A DNA stretch of 64,000 bases from Aromatoleum aromaticum EbN1 (GTDB lineage Bacteria > Pseudomonadota > Gammaproteobacteria > Burkholderiales > Rhodocyclaceae): assembly GCF_000025965.1 (NCBI RefSeq), contig NC_006513.1:2356001-2420000 (forward strand), given 5' to 3'. Shown in pieces: positions 8,908 through 19,097 of this stretch; within the stretch, counting starts at the first letter, position 1; every line of letters starts with the position of its first letter. The notes under the pieces were generated by a model that ran no database searches, was not told where the DNA came from, and worked only from the letters and a program-made list of their open reading frames with translations. The position numbers and the translations under genes are program-made.

Positions 8908-9942
8908 TCACACCCTGTCGTCGACGCCGGCCGAATCGAAGCTCGCCATGTCATTGAGGAAGTTCGCCGCCGCCTGCACCAGCGGGAACGCGAGCGCGGC
9001 GCCGGTGCCTTCGCCGAGGCGCAGGTCGAGCTCCATCAGCGGTTCGACGCGCAGATGGGCGAGCTGGGCGGTGTGTCCCGGCTCCTTCGAGCGGTGCGCG
9101 AACACGCAATACGGCAGGATCGCCGGCGCGATCGCCTGCGCGACGAGCAGCGCGGAAGTCACGATGAAGCCGTCGATCAGCAGCGTCATGCGTTTTTCGG
9201 CCGCCCCGAGCATCGCTCCGGCCATCATCGCAATCTCGAAGCCGCCGTATTCGGCGAGCGCGCCAAGCGGGTCGGAAGGACGGCCGCCGCGCGCGAGCGC
9301 CTGTGCGAGCAGCCTGTGCTTGCGTGCGAGTCCGGCGTCGTCGAGCCCGGTGCCACGGCCGGTCACGGTAGCGAGGTCGATGCCGGTGAGGCAGTGCGTC
9401 AGCAAGGATGCCGACGCGGTGTTGCCGATGCCCATCTCGCCGAAGCCGACCAGGTTGCAGCCATTCACGGCGAGCGCGTGCGCGAGTTCGCGGCCGCGCG
9501 CGAGGGCCGCGTCGCGTTGCTGCGCGCTCATCGCGGGCGTCTCGATGTAGTTCGCGGTACCGGGTGCGATTTTCGCGTCGACCAACCCGTCGCGGCGGCC
9601 GAAGTCATGGTTCACGCCGCTATCGATGACGGTCAGCGCCAGTTCGGTTTGTCGGCAGAACACGTTGACCGCGGCGCCGCCGGCGAGAAAATTCTCGACC
9701 ATCTGCCACGTCACGTCCTGCGGAAATGCGGAGATGCCGGCGCGCGCGGCGCCATGGTCACCGGCGAACACCAGGACGTGCGGCTGGCGGATCCGCGGCG
9801 CCGCGGTCTGCTGGATCAGGCCCAGTTGCAGCGCAAGTGCTTCGATCCGGCCGAGCGCGCCGAGCGGCTTGGTCTTGCGGTCGATGCGGTGCTGGATCGC
9901 CGCAGTGAGGCCCGGGTCGGGCAGGGAAATCGCGAAGTCCAT
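8908..9942 (-). CDS. cobT: Nicotinate-nucleotide--dimethylbenzimidazole phosphoribosyltransferase
   Basis: A 344-residue CobT, which activates 5,6-dimethylbenzimidazole with the phosphoribosyl group of nicotinate mononucleotide to give alpha-ribazole phosphate. It has the family's VFAGDHG motif, the [11 protein letters not shown] segment, and the catalytic glutamate in [16 protein letters not shown] near the C-terminus. Its lower-ligand substrate would be made by BluB, encoded at 18048. The stop lies six bases from the end of ccdB, so the two genes converge tightly. Confidence 0.95.
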   Translation of the reverse strand: MDFAISLPDPGLTAAIQHRIDRKTKPLGALGRIEALALQLGLIQQTAAPRIRQPHVLVFAGDHGAARAGISAFPQDVTWQMVENFLAGGAAVNVFCRQTELALTVIDSGVNHDFGRRDGLVDAKIAPGTANYIETPAMSAQQRDAALARGRELAHALAVNGCNLVGFGEMGIGNTASASLLTHCLTGIDLATVTGRGTGLDDAGLARKHRLLAQALARGGRPSDPLGALAEYGGFEIAMMAGAMLGAAEKRMTLLIDGFIVTSALLVAQAIAPAILPYCVFAHRSKEPGHTAQLAHLRVEPLMELDLRLGEGTGAALAFPLVQAAANFLNDMASFDSAGVDDRV

Positions 9943-10111
9943 GATGGTCGTGACAATGTCCTGAGGGGGCCGATCTTAGCATGGGGCCGGGGCGAGTCTG
10001 GCGGGGCTGTCGCGGTCTCCGTCAGGCCGCCGAAGCAGCCGGGTCCGCCTGCCGGGGGGGGCAGGCCCTTGCCGCGCTTGGCGCGGCTCCGAGTCAGCGC
10101 CTTCCCGGGGT

Positions 10112-10657
10112 TCAGCCTTTCAGCGCCAGCGGCAGGCCGGCGGCCACGAAGGTCACGCGCCCGCACAGCGCGGCGACGGACTGGTTGAGCCGTCCGGCCT
10201 CATCGCGGAAGAGCCGCCCGAGCGGCGTCTCGGGCACCAGCCCGAGGCCGAGCTCGTTGGCGACGAGCAGCACGTCGCCGCGCAGGCCGGGCAGGCAGTC
10301 GAGCAGTGCGGCGCGTTCGGCGCGCAGTCGCGGCAGGGCGTCGGCGTCGAGCGCAGATGCCAGCGTGTCGGCGTCCGCCATCAGGTTCATCAGCCATAGC
10401 GTCAAGCAATCGACGATGACGCAGCGCCCGAGCTGCGCTTCGCGGCGCAGCGCGTCGGCGAGCGCCAGCGGCGTCTCGACGGTGCGCCACGCGTGCGGGC
10501 GGTCCTGCTGGTGGCGGCGGATACGGGACGCCATTTCGGCGTCGAGCGCTTCGGCGGTGGCGATCACGGTGACCGGCAGCCCGGTCCCGAGCGCGAGGGT
10601 TTCGGCGTACCGGCTCTTGCCGGAGCGGGCGCCGCCGAGGATCAGGTGTGCGGGCAT
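10112..10657 (-). CDS. cobU: Bifunctional adenosylcobinamide kinase / adenosylcobinamide-phosphate guanylyltransferase
   Basis: A 181-residue CobU/CobP enzyme that phosphorylates adenosylcobinamide and then transfers GMP to give the substrate of CobS. The P-loop GGARSGKSRYAE begins at residue 8 and matches the enterobacterial enzyme almost exactly. RIRRHQQDRP holds the guanylated histidine region, and VDCLTLWLMN and NELGLGLVPE are family motifs. It is the first of the minus-strand nucleotide-loop genes (cobU, cobT, cobS, phosphatase). It diverges from the riboswitch-led B12 uptake operon. Confidence 0.95.
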   Translation of the reverse strand: MPAHLILGGARSGKSRYAETLALGTGLPVTVIATAEALDAEMASRIRRHQQDRPHAWRTVETPLALADALRREAQLGRCVIVDCLTLWLMNLMADADTLASALDADALPRLRAERAALLDCLPGLRGDVLLVANELGLGLVPETPLGRLFRDEAGRLNQSVAALCGRVTFVAAGLPLALKG

Positions 10658-10739
10658 GTCTCGGATGGCGCGGCCTGCGCGCTGCGTAAAGTCGTGGAAC
10701 GCGCTATTATCCGCCCCGCATCCGGTTTCCGGGTGCGAC

Positions 10740-10966
10740 GTGTTTCAGGTGCCCGAAGGCGAACCTCGCCGGAAGGTTAAACGGGAAACAGGTGCGCGAA
10801 CGGTCGTCCGACAGGGCCTTCGCCATGCCTGTGCTGCCCCCGCAACGGTAAGTGGACGCAAGGCGCATCCAACCGCCACTGGACGACCAGTCCGGGAAGG
10901 CGATGCGACCGGTCCGGCATTCCCCGACGGGACGCCGGTCAGCCCACGAGCCCGGATACCGGCCCG
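10740..10966 (+). promoter_or_regulatory. Cobalamin (B12) riboswitch upstream of the btuB-like gene
   Basis: The leader carries the ordered conserved blocks of the cobalamin riboswitch: the GGTGCCC opening near 10748, TTAAACGGGAAACAGGTGC at 10777-10795, GCTGCCCCCGCAACGGTAAG at 10833-10852, the B12-box core GCCACTGG at 10875-10882, GGGAAGGCG at 10894-10902, and the closing GTCAGCC...GATACCGGC at 10938-10963. The receptor start codon lies about 145 bases further on. High adenosylcobalamin should reduce expression of the uptake and synthesis operon that follows. Confidence 0.93.
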
Positions 10967-11109
10967 AACGCGCTATGGCTGAAGTGCCGCGGGGTGGCGG
11001 CGACGGGCGCGGCTTCGTGCCGCTCGAATCGTGCTCCCGGATGCGGCGCTTCCTGGTGAAACATGCCACGGTAAGCGGGGACGCTACTGTTGGCGCAGGG
11101 AGAATCCCG

Positions 11110-13050
11110 ATGAATATCCGCTTGTCCGCGACGGCCGTCGCGGTTGCTGCCGCTTTTCCGTTTGCCGCGCCCGCCCCCGTATTCGCCGCCGCAGAAACCA
11201 CTGGCGAGACCGTCATCGTCTCGGCGACCCGCATCGACACGCCCGACGTCGCCGCGACCTATGCCTCCGAAGTGCATACCCGGCGCGACATCGAGCGCTC
11301 CGGCGCGACGACGCTGGTCGACTATCTCGCGCGCCAGACTTCGATCCAGATCGCGCCGTATTTCGGCAACCGCTTCACGCCGAGCATCAACATGCGCGGC
11401 TATGGCACTGCCGATGGGCACCAGAACGTCGTCATTTCGCTCGACGGGCGTCGGCTCAACAACATCGACCTCGTGCCGCAGCTGCTCGGCGCGATCCCGC
11501 TCGCCGACATCGAGCGCATCGAGATCGCGAAGGGCAGCGGCTCGGTGATGTACGGCGACGGCGCGACCGCCGGGACGATCCAGATCTACACGCGGCCGCG
11601 CACCGGGGCGAGCCTCGACTTGAACGGCGGCAGCCACGGCGCTGTGGGTGCGACGGCGAGCGCCGGGATCGCGCGCGAACGCTTCTCCGCTTCGGCGACC
11701 ATTGACCGCAGCGAGCACGACGGCTTCAGCGACAAGGATCCGTCCGGACACACCGACGAATCGCGTGCCGACAACTGGCGCGTCGCGCTGTCGGGCAAGC
11801 CCGCCGATGCGCTGAAGCTGAATCTGGATGCGGGCAGCTCACGCATCGACACGCGCTACCCGGGTGCGCTGACGCTCGCGCAGTTCCGCCACGATCCGGC
11901 GCAGAACAACGGCCGCAACTACACGCACCAGAAGTTCGACTCCGACTACTGGGGCGTCGGCGCCGACTATGACCTGACGCAGGCCTGGCGCCTGTCGGCG
12001 CGGCACCACGACGAGGACAAGGCGTCCGAGTTCGTGCAGTTCCGCTTCGAGTCCGACTACCGCTACGTGTCGGACGACTTTTCGCTGCAGTATCTCGGCG
12101 ACGCGCTGTCCGTGACCGCCGGCGTCCAGTCGTTCGACGGGCTGCGCGAAGATGCAGTCAGCGAAACCTCCAAGCGCAATCTCGGCTGGTTCGTGCAGGG
12201 GCAATATGAACTCGCGCGACTGACGCTGTCGGCCGGTGCACGGCGCGAGCGGGTCGAATACGAGCACGATCCGGACTTCGGCGCGCGCATCGAGGACGAC
12301 GAGACGCTCTCGTCGTGGGACGTCGGCGCGAACTTCCGCTTCGACGATGCCTGGTCGGTGTTCGGCAACTACAACAGCGCGTTCCTCGCACCCGACATCG
12401 ACCGCTTCTTCGTCACCGATTTCTTCACCGGCGAAACCAGCTTCAACGGCTTCATCGAGCCGGCGAGGGTGCGCACCGTGACGCTCGGCCTGAATCACGT
12501 CGTGCCGGCGAACCGCCTCAAGCTCAGCGTATTTCACGCCGATCTGAAGAACGAGATCTTCTTCGAGCCTTTCACCTTCACGAACACCAACATCGACGAG
12601 TCGCACAAGTACGGGCTCGAGCTGCAGGACACCTGGACCATCACGCCGACGCTGACCGGGCTGCTGAACTACACATGGACGCGCGCGATCATCGACCGCG
12701 ACGGGGCGGGCGGCGGCGCGTTCGACGGACGCCAACTGCCCGGCGTGCCGCGGCACAACGCGGTCGTCGGCCTCAACGTGAAAGTGGGCGAGCAGGGCAA
12801 TCTGAACCTGTCCCACAGCTGGCGCAGCAAGGCGCGGGCGGCGAACGACTTCGACAACAATAATGCGCAGAAGCAACGCGAGTATCAGTCGACCGATCTC
12901 GCGTATCGTCATCGTGTCAGGGACGTCGAGCTCTACGCTGCGGTGACGAACCTCTTCGAACACGAGAACGGCGTGTGGGTCGCCGACGATGCGATCTATC
13001 CGGTCGATTTCGAGCGCACCTGGAAGCTCGGCGCGAAGCTCTCGTTCTGA
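11110..13050 (+). CDS. btuB: TonB-dependent outer-membrane receptor, BtuB-like (cobalamin/corrinoid)
   Basis: A 646-residue outer-membrane receptor. A signal peptide covers residues 1 to about 27 (hydrophobic core VAVAAAFPFAAPAPVFA). A TonB-box-like ETVIVSATR follows, then the plug domain (SINMRGYG, IERIEIAKGSGSVMYGDGA) and a long beta-barrel ending in a terminal Phe (KLSF). The ATG at 11110 opens the signal peptide. Longer in-frame sequence upstream overlaps the riboswitch and is not coding. A B12 riboswitch in front and btuCD behind argue for cobalamin or corrinoid import using TonB energy. Confidence 0.9.
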   Translation: MNIRLSATAVAVAAAFPFAAPAPVFAAAETTGETVIVSATRIDTPDVAATYASEVHTRRDIERSGATTLVDYLARQTSIQIAPYFGNRFTPSINMRGYGTADGHQNVVISLDGRRLNNIDLVPQLLGAIPLADIERIEIAKGSGSVMYGDGATAGTIQIYTRPRTGASLDLNGGSHGAVGATASAGIARERFSASATIDRSEHDGFSDKDPSGHTDESRADNWRVALSGKPADALKLNLDAGSSRIDTRYPGALTLAQFRHDPAQNNGRNYTHQKFDSDYWGVGADYDLTQAWRLSARHHDEDKASEFVQFRFESDYRYVSDDFSLQYLGDALSVTAGVQSFDGLREDAVSETSKRNLGWFVQGQYELARLTLSAGARRERVEYEHDPDFGARIEDDETLSSWDVGANFRFDDAWSVFGNYNSAFLAPDIDRFFVTDFFTGETSFNGFIEPARVRTVTLGLNHVVPANRLKLSVFHADLKNEIFFEPFTFTNTNIDESHKYGLELQDTWTITPTLTGLLNYTWTRAIIDRDGAGGGAFDGRQLPGVPRHNAVVGLNVKVGEQGNLNLSHSWRSKARAANDFDNNNAQKQREYQSTDLAYRHRVRDVELYAAVTNLFEHENGVWVADDAIYPVDFERTWKLGAKLSF

Positions 13051-13077
13051 CGCCATTTCGCGTTTTTCGCCGTTGAC

Positions 13078-13082
13078 GGAGG
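13078..13082 (+). promoter_or_regulatory. Ribosome binding site deciding the TTG start of btuC
   Basis: GGAGG sits eight bases before the TTG at 13091. No ATG or GTG lies between the btuB stop and the first conserved membrane helix, so this site supports TTG as the start. Confidence 0.65.
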
Positions 13083-13090
13083 TTTCCGAA

Positions 13091-14071
13091 TTGCGACGTG
13101 CTCCGGCAGCCCTGCCCGTCATCGCCGCGCTGCTGGCGGCGGGGTGCCTGGCGGTCGGCTGGGCACTGTCGGCCGGCGACCTGCGGATCCCGCTGGGCGA
13201 CGTCGTCGGCGCGCTGTTCGGCGGCGCCGACGGCATGGCCGCGAGCGTCGTGCGCGAGCTGCGCCTGCCGCGCGCGGTCGCGGTGTTCGCGTGCGGCGGC
13301 CTGCTCGCGATCGCCGGCGCGCTGATGCAGGTGCTGCTCCGGAATCCGCTCGCCGACCCGTACGTGCTCGGCATCTCGGGCGGCGCGGCGGTCGGGGCGC
13401 TCGGGGCGATGCTGCTGGGCCTCGCGCCGTGGCTCGTCGATGCCGCAGCGTTCGCCGGTGCGCTCGGGGCGATGCTGCTGGTGTTCGGGCTCGCGCACGG
13501 AGACGGTTCGTGGACGCAGACGCGCCTGTTGCTGACTGGCGTCATCGTCGCCGCCGGCTGCGGCGCGGCGGTGACGCTGATGCTGTCGCTCGCGACCGAC
13601 ACGCGGCTGCAGTCGATGCTGTTCTGGCTGATGGGCGACGCGTCGGGTGCCTCCCGGCCGTGGCCGGCGCTGGTGCTGATGGTCGTGGGGCTGGTCGCGG
13701 TGCTGCCGTTCGCGCGCGACCTCAACGTGCTCGCGCGCGGCGAGCTGTCGGCGCGTGCGCTCGGTGTGCGCGTCGAGCGGCTGCGCTATCTGCTGTATGT
13801 GCTTGCGTCGCTGCTGACCGCGGCGGCGGTGACGCTGATCGGCTCGGTCGGATTCGTCGGCCTGATCGTCCCGCATCTGGTGCGCTTCGTCATCGGCAAC
13901 GACCAGCGCGTGCTGCTGCCCGCCGCGATGCTCGCCGGCGGCACGCTGCTGACGCTCGCCGACACGGCAGCACGCACGGTGATTGCGCCGATGCAGCTGC
14001 CGGTCGGCGTGCTGACGGCGCTGATCGGCGTGCCGGTGTTCCTGTTCCTGCTGTCGCGTCATCCGCGATGA
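13091..14071 (+). CDS. btuC: ABC transporter permease, BtuC/FecCD family
   Basis: A 326-residue integral membrane permease with about ten hydrophobic helices. It carries the FecCD-family motifs LRLPRAVAVFACGGLLAIAG, QVLLRNPLADPYVLGISGGA and GFVGLIVPHLVRF. The best start is TTG at 13091, after a clear GGAGG. The longer frame that begins inside btuB is not credible. Placed between the BtuB-like receptor and its ATPase, it should form the inner-membrane channel for cobalamin. No periplasmic binding protein (BtuF) gene is present in this window. Confidence 0.9.
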   Translation: MRRAPAALPVIAALLAAGCLAVGWALSAGDLRIPLGDVVGALFGGADGMAASVVRELRLPRAVAVFACGGLLAIAGALMQVLLRNPLADPYVLGISGGAAVGALGAMLLGLAPWLVDAAAFAGALGAMLLVFGLAHGDGSWTQTRLLLTGVIVAAGCGAAVTLMLSLATDTRLQSMLFWLMGDASGASRPWPALVLMVVGLVAVLPFARDLNVLARGELSARALGVRVERLRYLLYVLASLLTAAAVTLIGSVGFVGLIVPHLVRFVIGNDQRVLLPAAMLAGGTLLTLADTAARTVIAPMQLPVGVLTALIGVPVFLFLLSRHPR

Positions 14072-14847
14072 ACGCCGCTGCCGAATTCCTCCTTGAAGCG
14101 GACCGCCTCGCACTGAAAGTCGGCGAGCGCTGGCTGTGCTGCGAATTCAGCCTGCAGCTGGCTGTCGGTGAATGCCTCGTGCTGCTCGGGCCGAACGGCG
14201 CCGGCAAGACGACGCTGCTGCATACGCTCGCCGGCCTGCGCGCGCCGTCGGTCGGCGCAGTGCGGCTCGGCGGGCGGCCGTATGCGGAGTGGGACGCACT
14301 CGCCGCGGCGCGGTTTCGCGGGCTGTTGCCGCAGCAGCAGCCCGATCACTTCTCCGCGACGGTGCTGCAGACCGTGCTCGTCGGCCGCCATCCGTACCTC
14401 GGCCGCTGGGGCTGGGAAAGCGACGACGACATCGCGATCGCGCGCGCGGCACTCGCCGAAGTCGGGCTCGCCGAGCTCGCCGGGCGCGACATCCTGAGTC
14501 TGTCCGGCGGCGAGCGGCAGCGGGTGTCGATCGCCGCGCTGCTGACACAGGCGCCGTGCCTGTTTCTGCTCGACGAACCGACGAACCATCTCGACCTGCA
14601 TTACCAGGTGGCGGCGCTCGAGCTGTTCGCCCGGCTGGCCAAAGGCGGACGCGGGATCGTGATGGTACTGCACGACATCAACCTCGCGGCGCGCTTCGCC
14701 GACCATGTGATCCTGCTCGACGGTCGCGGCGGCGTCATTGCCGGTTTGCGCGATGAAGTGCTGCGGGCGGACTGCCTGAGCCACGCATACAATCACCCGA
14801 TCTGCCGCGTCACGGTCGACGGGCGAACTGTTTTTCTTCCGGACTGA
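14068..14847 (+). CDS. btuD: ABC transporter ATP-binding protein, cobalamin/iron-complex type
   Basis: A 259-residue ATPase of the BtuD/FecE type. The Walker A GPNGAGKTT is at 41-49, the Q-loop at LLPQQQ, the signature LSGGERQRV at about 145-153, Walker B is CLFLLDEPTNHLD and the H-loop is MVLHDINLAARF. The ATG overlaps the permease stop by four bases, so the two subunits are translationally coupled. It powers import by the partner permease at the inner membrane. Confidence 0.92.
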   Translation: MNAAAEFLLEADRLALKVGERWLCCEFSLQLAVGECLVLLGPNGAGKTTLLHTLAGLRAPSVGAVRLGGRPYAEWDALAAARFRGLLPQQQPDHFSATVLQTVLVGRHPYLGRWGWESDDDIAIARAALAEVGLAELAGRDILSLSGGERQRVSIAALLTQAPCLFLLDEPTNHLDLHYQVAALELFARLAKGGRGIVMVLHDINLAARFADHVILLDGRGGVIAGLRDEVLRADCLSHAYNHPICRVTVDGRTVFLPD

Positions 14848-14850
14848 GCC

Positions 14851-15459
14851 ATGAACGAATCCATCGAAAAAGATGCCCGCCACGCCGCACGCATGCAGCG
14901 CAAGAAGACGCTCATCGACGAAAAAATCGCCGTCGCGCAGATCGAACGCGGCGTGCTGGTGGTCAACACCGGCAATGGCAAGGGGAAATCCAGCGCGGCG
15001 TTCGGTGTCGTCGCCCGCGCACTCGGCCACGGCATGAAAGTCGGCGTCGTGCAGTTCATCAAGGGACGCTCGGATACCGGCGAGGAGGCGTTCTTCCGCC
15101 GCCAGCCGGAGGTCGTCTGGCACGTGATGGGCGAAGGCTTCACCTGGGATACGCAGGACCGGGCACGCGATGTCGCGAGCGCGGAAGCGGCGTGGGAGCA
15201 GGCGCGGGCGCTGCTGCGCGATGAGGCGATCGGCCTCGTCGTGCTCGACGAACTGAACCTCGCGTTGAAATATCGCTACCTCGATGTGGAGCGCGTCGTC
15301 GCCGATCTGCTGGCGCGTCCGGCCGACCAGCACGTCGTCGTCACCGGGCGCGCCGCGCCGCCGGAGCTGGTCGCCGTCGCCGACACGGTCACCGAAATGG
15401 GACCGGTGAAGCATGCGTTCGCGGCCGGAGTGAAAGCGATGCCTGGCGTCGAGTTCTGA
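14851..15459 (+). CDS. cobO: Cob(I)yrinic acid a,c-diamide adenosyltransferase
   Basis: A 202-residue CobO/BtuR-type corrinoid adenosyltransferase, which attaches the 5'-deoxyadenosyl group from ATP to the cobalt of cob(I)yrinic acid diamide or salvaged corrinoids. The P-loop is NTGNGKGKSSAAFG, and VGVVQFIKGR, the VLDELNLALKYRYLD Walker-B-like segment and VTGRAAPPELV follow the family order. The RKK-rich N-terminus is typical of CobO. It begins three bases after the btuD stop and is in the same operon. Confidence 0.95.
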   Translation: MNESIEKDARHAARMQRKKTLIDEKIAVAQIERGVLVVNTGNGKGKSSAAFGVVARALGHGMKVGVVQFIKGRSDTGEEAFFRRQPEVVWHVMGEGFTWDTQDRARDVASAEAAWEQARALLRDEAIGLVVLDELNLALKYRYLDVERVVADLLARPADQHVVVTGRAAPPELVAVADTVTEMGPVKHAFAAGVKAMPGVEF

Positions 15460-15475
15460 CTGGGAAGGAAATAAA

Positions 15476-15533
15476 GAAATAGGGGACAGACCACGTTTTT
15501 GAGAATCATAAAACGTGGTCTGTCCCCTATTTC
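15476..15533. repeat. Perfect 24-bp inverted repeat (REP-like hairpin) between cobO and cobA
   Basis: The arms at 15476-15499 and 15510-15533 are perfect reverse complements of 24 bases, separated by a 10-base loop. The core, AGGGGACAGACCACG, is followed by a T-run before the loop. Nothing else in the window repeats it. From memory, very similar AGGGGACAGACCACG sequences are scattered in many proteobacterial genomes near REP-associated tyrosine transposases; I could not check this. It may act as a terminator or mRNA-stabilising hairpin between cobO and cobA. Confidence 0.8.
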
Positions 15534-15571
15534 CGGGTTGATCGATACTGCAATGGAGCCGAGAGAAAACG

Positions 15572-16432
15572 ATGTCCCTGCCTGATATTCCCTCGCCGCG
15601 TCCCGGTCCGCTCGCCGGTCACGTCTATCTCGTCGGCGCCGGCCCTGGCGACCCCGAGCTGCTGACCTTGCGCGGCGCGCGCCTGATCGCAGGCGCCGAC
15701 GCCGTCGTCTTCGACAACCTCGTCAGCCCGGTGATCGTCGACCTCGCGCCGCCCGCGGCCGAGCGCCATTACGTCGGCAAGAAGGCGTCGGACCACACGC
15801 TGCCGCAGGGCGAGATCAACCGCCTGCTCGTGCGGCTCGCCCAGGCGGGCAAGCGCGTCGTGCGGCTCAAGGGCGGCGATCCGTTCATCTTCGGCCGCGG
15901 CGGCGAGGAGATGGAAGTGCTCGTCGGCGCGGGAATCACCGTCGAAGTCGTTCCCGGCGTCACCGCCGCGGCCGGCATCGCCGCGTACGCGGGCATTCCG
16001 CTGACGCACCGCGACCACGCGCGCTCGGTGATCTTCACTACGGGCTTTCTCAAGAACGGCGCGCTCGATCTCGACTGGCCGATGCTCGCGCGGCCCGGCC
16101 AGACGCTCGTCGTCTACATGGGCATTTCGCGGCTCGCCGAAATCTGCCGGGAGCTGATCGCCCATGGCCTCCCGGCGACGACTCCGGCCGGCGTCGTCGA
16201 GCGGGGTACGACGCGGGCGCAGCGCGTCGCGGTCGGTACGCTCGCGACGCTTGCCGACGTCGTTCGCGACGCCGACATCCGTCCGCCGGCGCTGACGATC
16301 GTCGGCGACGTCGTCGGGCTGTACCCGCGGCTCGCGTGGTTCTCGCCCGAGCAGGTCGACCCTGTGCGGCACGCGCCGCATGTTGGCTGCACCGGGGTGC
16401 ATCCGGAACCGGACTGCGACTCGGCCACCTGA
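15572..16432 (+). CDS. cobA: Uroporphyrinogen-III C-methyltransferase (SUMT)
   Basis: A 286-residue SAM-dependent methyltransferase making precorrin-2 from uroporphyrinogen III, the entry to the corrin (and siroheme) branch. [21 protein letters not shown], the [17 protein letters not shown] motif, the [20 protein letters not shown] active-site stretch and [11 protein letters not shown] are classic SUMT signatures. It is free-standing, without the CysG dehydrogenase/chelatase domain. The C-terminus beyond the methylase core is short and Pro/Cys-rich. It follows the inverted repeat and precedes cobB. Confidence 0.95.
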   Translation: MSLPDIPSPRPGPLAGHVYLVGAGPGDPELLTLRGARLIAGADAVVFDNLVSPVIVDLAPPAAERHYVGKKASDHTLPQGEINRLLVRLAQAGKRVVRLKGGDPFIFGRGGEEMEVLVGAGITVEVVPGVTAAAGIAAYAGIPLTHRDHARSVIFTTGFLKNGALDLDWPMLARPGQTLVVYMGISRLAEICRELIAHGLPATTPAGVVERGTTRAQRVAVGTLATLADVVRDADIRPPALTIVGDVVGLYPRLAWFSPEQVDPVRHAPHVGCTGVHPEPDCDSAT

Positions 16433-16459
16433 CGACAGTTGCCGCTGAACCAACTCCTG

Positions 16460-17764
16460 ATGACTTCCGCAATCGAATCCGTCCCCACTTCCTGTGCCGC
16501 CCTGTTCGTCGCCGCCCCGGCGTCCGGCCAGGGCAAGACGACCGTCACCGCGGCGCTCGCCCGTCTGCATGCGCGCCAGGGGCGGCGCGTGCGGGTGTTC
16601 AAGTGCGGCCCCGATTTCCTCGATCCGCAGATCCATGCCGTCGCGAGCGGCGCGCCGGTGTACAACCTCGACCTCGGCATGTGCGGCGACGCCGACGCCG
16701 CGTGGCGGCTGCATCGCGTCGCGGCCGACGCGGACCTGATCCTCGTCGAAGGCGTCATGGGACTCTTCGACGGCGCGCCGTCGGGCGCCGACATCGCGCG
16801 CCGCTTCGGTCTGCCGGTCCTTGCGGTGATCGATGCGCGCGCGATGGCGCAGACTTTCGGTGCGATCGCGTACGGGCTGGCCCATTACGAGCCCGATCTG
16901 CCGTTTTCGGGCGTGCTCGCGAACCACGTCGGCAGCCCGCGCCATGCGGAGATGTTGCGCGCCGCTCTGCCGGAAAGGATGCGCTGGTACGGCGCAGTCG
17001 CGCGCGATCCGGATGCCGCGCTGCCGGAGCGCCATCTCGGCGTGCTGCAGGCGGCCGAGATCGGCGACCTCGTCGAGCGCCTCGACCGGCTCGCCGACGC
17101 GCTCGCGGCGACCGGCGCGGCCGAGCTCCCGCCGCCAGTGTCGTTTCCCGCGGCAGCCATGCCGCAGATCCGGCCGCTGCTCGCCGGCACGACGATCGCG
17201 ATTGCGCGAGATGCCGCGTACGGCTTCATCTATCCGGCGAACGTCGACACGCTCTCGGCGCTCGGCGCTCGGCTGGCGTTCTTCTCGCCGCTCGCCGGCG
17301 ACGCGCTGCCCGATTGCGACGCGGTGTGGCTGCCCGGCGGCTATCCGGAGCTGCATGCGGCGACGATCACCGGCAACACCGGCTTCCGCGAAGCGCTGCA
17401 CGCCCATGCCGCCGCTGGCAAGCCGGTGCTGGCCGAATGCGGCGGCATGATGAGCCTGTTCGAAGAGATCGTCGACAAGGCTGGGCAGCATTACTCGCTC
17501 GTCGGCTTGTTGCCCGGGCGCGCAGTGATGCAGCCCCGGCTCGCAGCGCTCGGGATGCAGGTCGCCGAGCTCCCGGAAGGGCGGCTCGCCGGCCACACGT
17601 TCCACTATTCGAAGTCGGACACGCCGCTGCAGCCGCTGCTGCGCGCGCAGACGCCGGACGGGCGCGAGGGCGAAGCGATCTACCGCCGCGGGCGCCTGAC
17701 GGCGTCCTACGTGCATTTCTATTTTCCGTCGAACCCGGCCGCGGTCGCCGGCCTGTTCGGCTGA
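16460..17764 (+). CDS. cobB: Cobyrinic acid a,c-diamide synthase (CobB/CbiA)
   Basis: A 434-residue glutamine-dependent amidotransferase that amidates the a and c side chains of (hydrogeno)cobyrinic acid. The N-terminal ATP-binding domain has FVAAPASGQGKTTVTAAL and GPDFLDPQIH. The C-terminal class I glutaminase domain has the catalytic cysteine in VLAECGGMMSL and the histidine near GHTFHYSK. I chose the ATG at 16460; a TTG seven codons upstream (16439) is also in frame. It is the last gene of the plus-strand group before the second riboswitch. Confidence 0.93.
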   Translation: MTSAIESVPTSCAALFVAAPASGQGKTTVTAALARLHARQGRRVRVFKCGPDFLDPQIHAVASGAPVYNLDLGMCGDADAAWRLHRVAADADLILVEGVMGLFDGAPSGADIARRFGLPVLAVIDARAMAQTFGAIAYGLAHYEPDLPFSGVLANHVGSPRHAEMLRAALPERMRWYGAVARDPDAALPERHLGVLQAAEIGDLVERLDRLADALAATGAAELPPPVSFPAAAMPQIRPLLAGTTIAIARDAAYGFIYPANVDTLSALGARLAFFSPLAGDALPDCDAVWLPGGYPELHAATITGNTGFREALHAHAAAGKPVLAECGGMMSLFEEIVDKAGQHYSLVGLLPGRAVMQPRLAALGMQVAELPEGRLAGHTFHYSKSDTPLQPLLRAQTPDGREGEAIYRRGRLTASYVHFYFPSNPAAVAGLFG

Positions 17765-17828
17765 GCGCGTTGGCGCGTTGCGTCGAGTCGCACGAAGGAA
17801 GTCGAACGAAGCGAACAGTATTTAACCG

Positions 17829-18800
<972 letters not shown>

Positions 18801-19097
18801 TGCGGTTGCAGTGAATGTCTCTCGGCGGCGGCCACTGCGTCGCTGCCGGTGAGGCCGGCTCCGCACGCCGTCCGATGCGCCCAAACAGCAGGGATTGAAC
18901 GGTACAATCGAACTTCGCCGCACATTCCGCGGCGCCGAGCCTGGCGTCTGCGTGTTCCATGCGCATGTCCCCGTCGATGATCCACAAGGGCTTTGCTCGA
19001 GACTGGTGCCATTGGTGTCCGACCCCGATTTCGATGACCATCCGCTCGACCGTTTTCGCGATGATGCGGTCCCACGGCTCGCTGCGGACGATGGACG
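18801..19097. other. Intergenic region before the LysR gene, nothing recognised
   Basis: About 300 bases between bluB and the LysR-type gene. Open frames here on either strand have no recognisable domain and largely run into bluB. A -10-like TACAATC near 18903 could serve the regulator, but no clear -35 accompanies it. I see no terminator hairpin with a T-run. Confidence 0.4.

Noticed and set aside
10047-10066. A G-rich hairpin upstream of the cobT start and downstream of cobU
   Set aside because: The 7-bp stem has a run of G in the loop but no T-run on either side, so it is not a convincing terminator.
11586-13725. Antisense frames over the BtuB-like receptor and btuC
   Set aside because: They are opposite to clear membrane-transport genes, with low-complexity translations and no domain.
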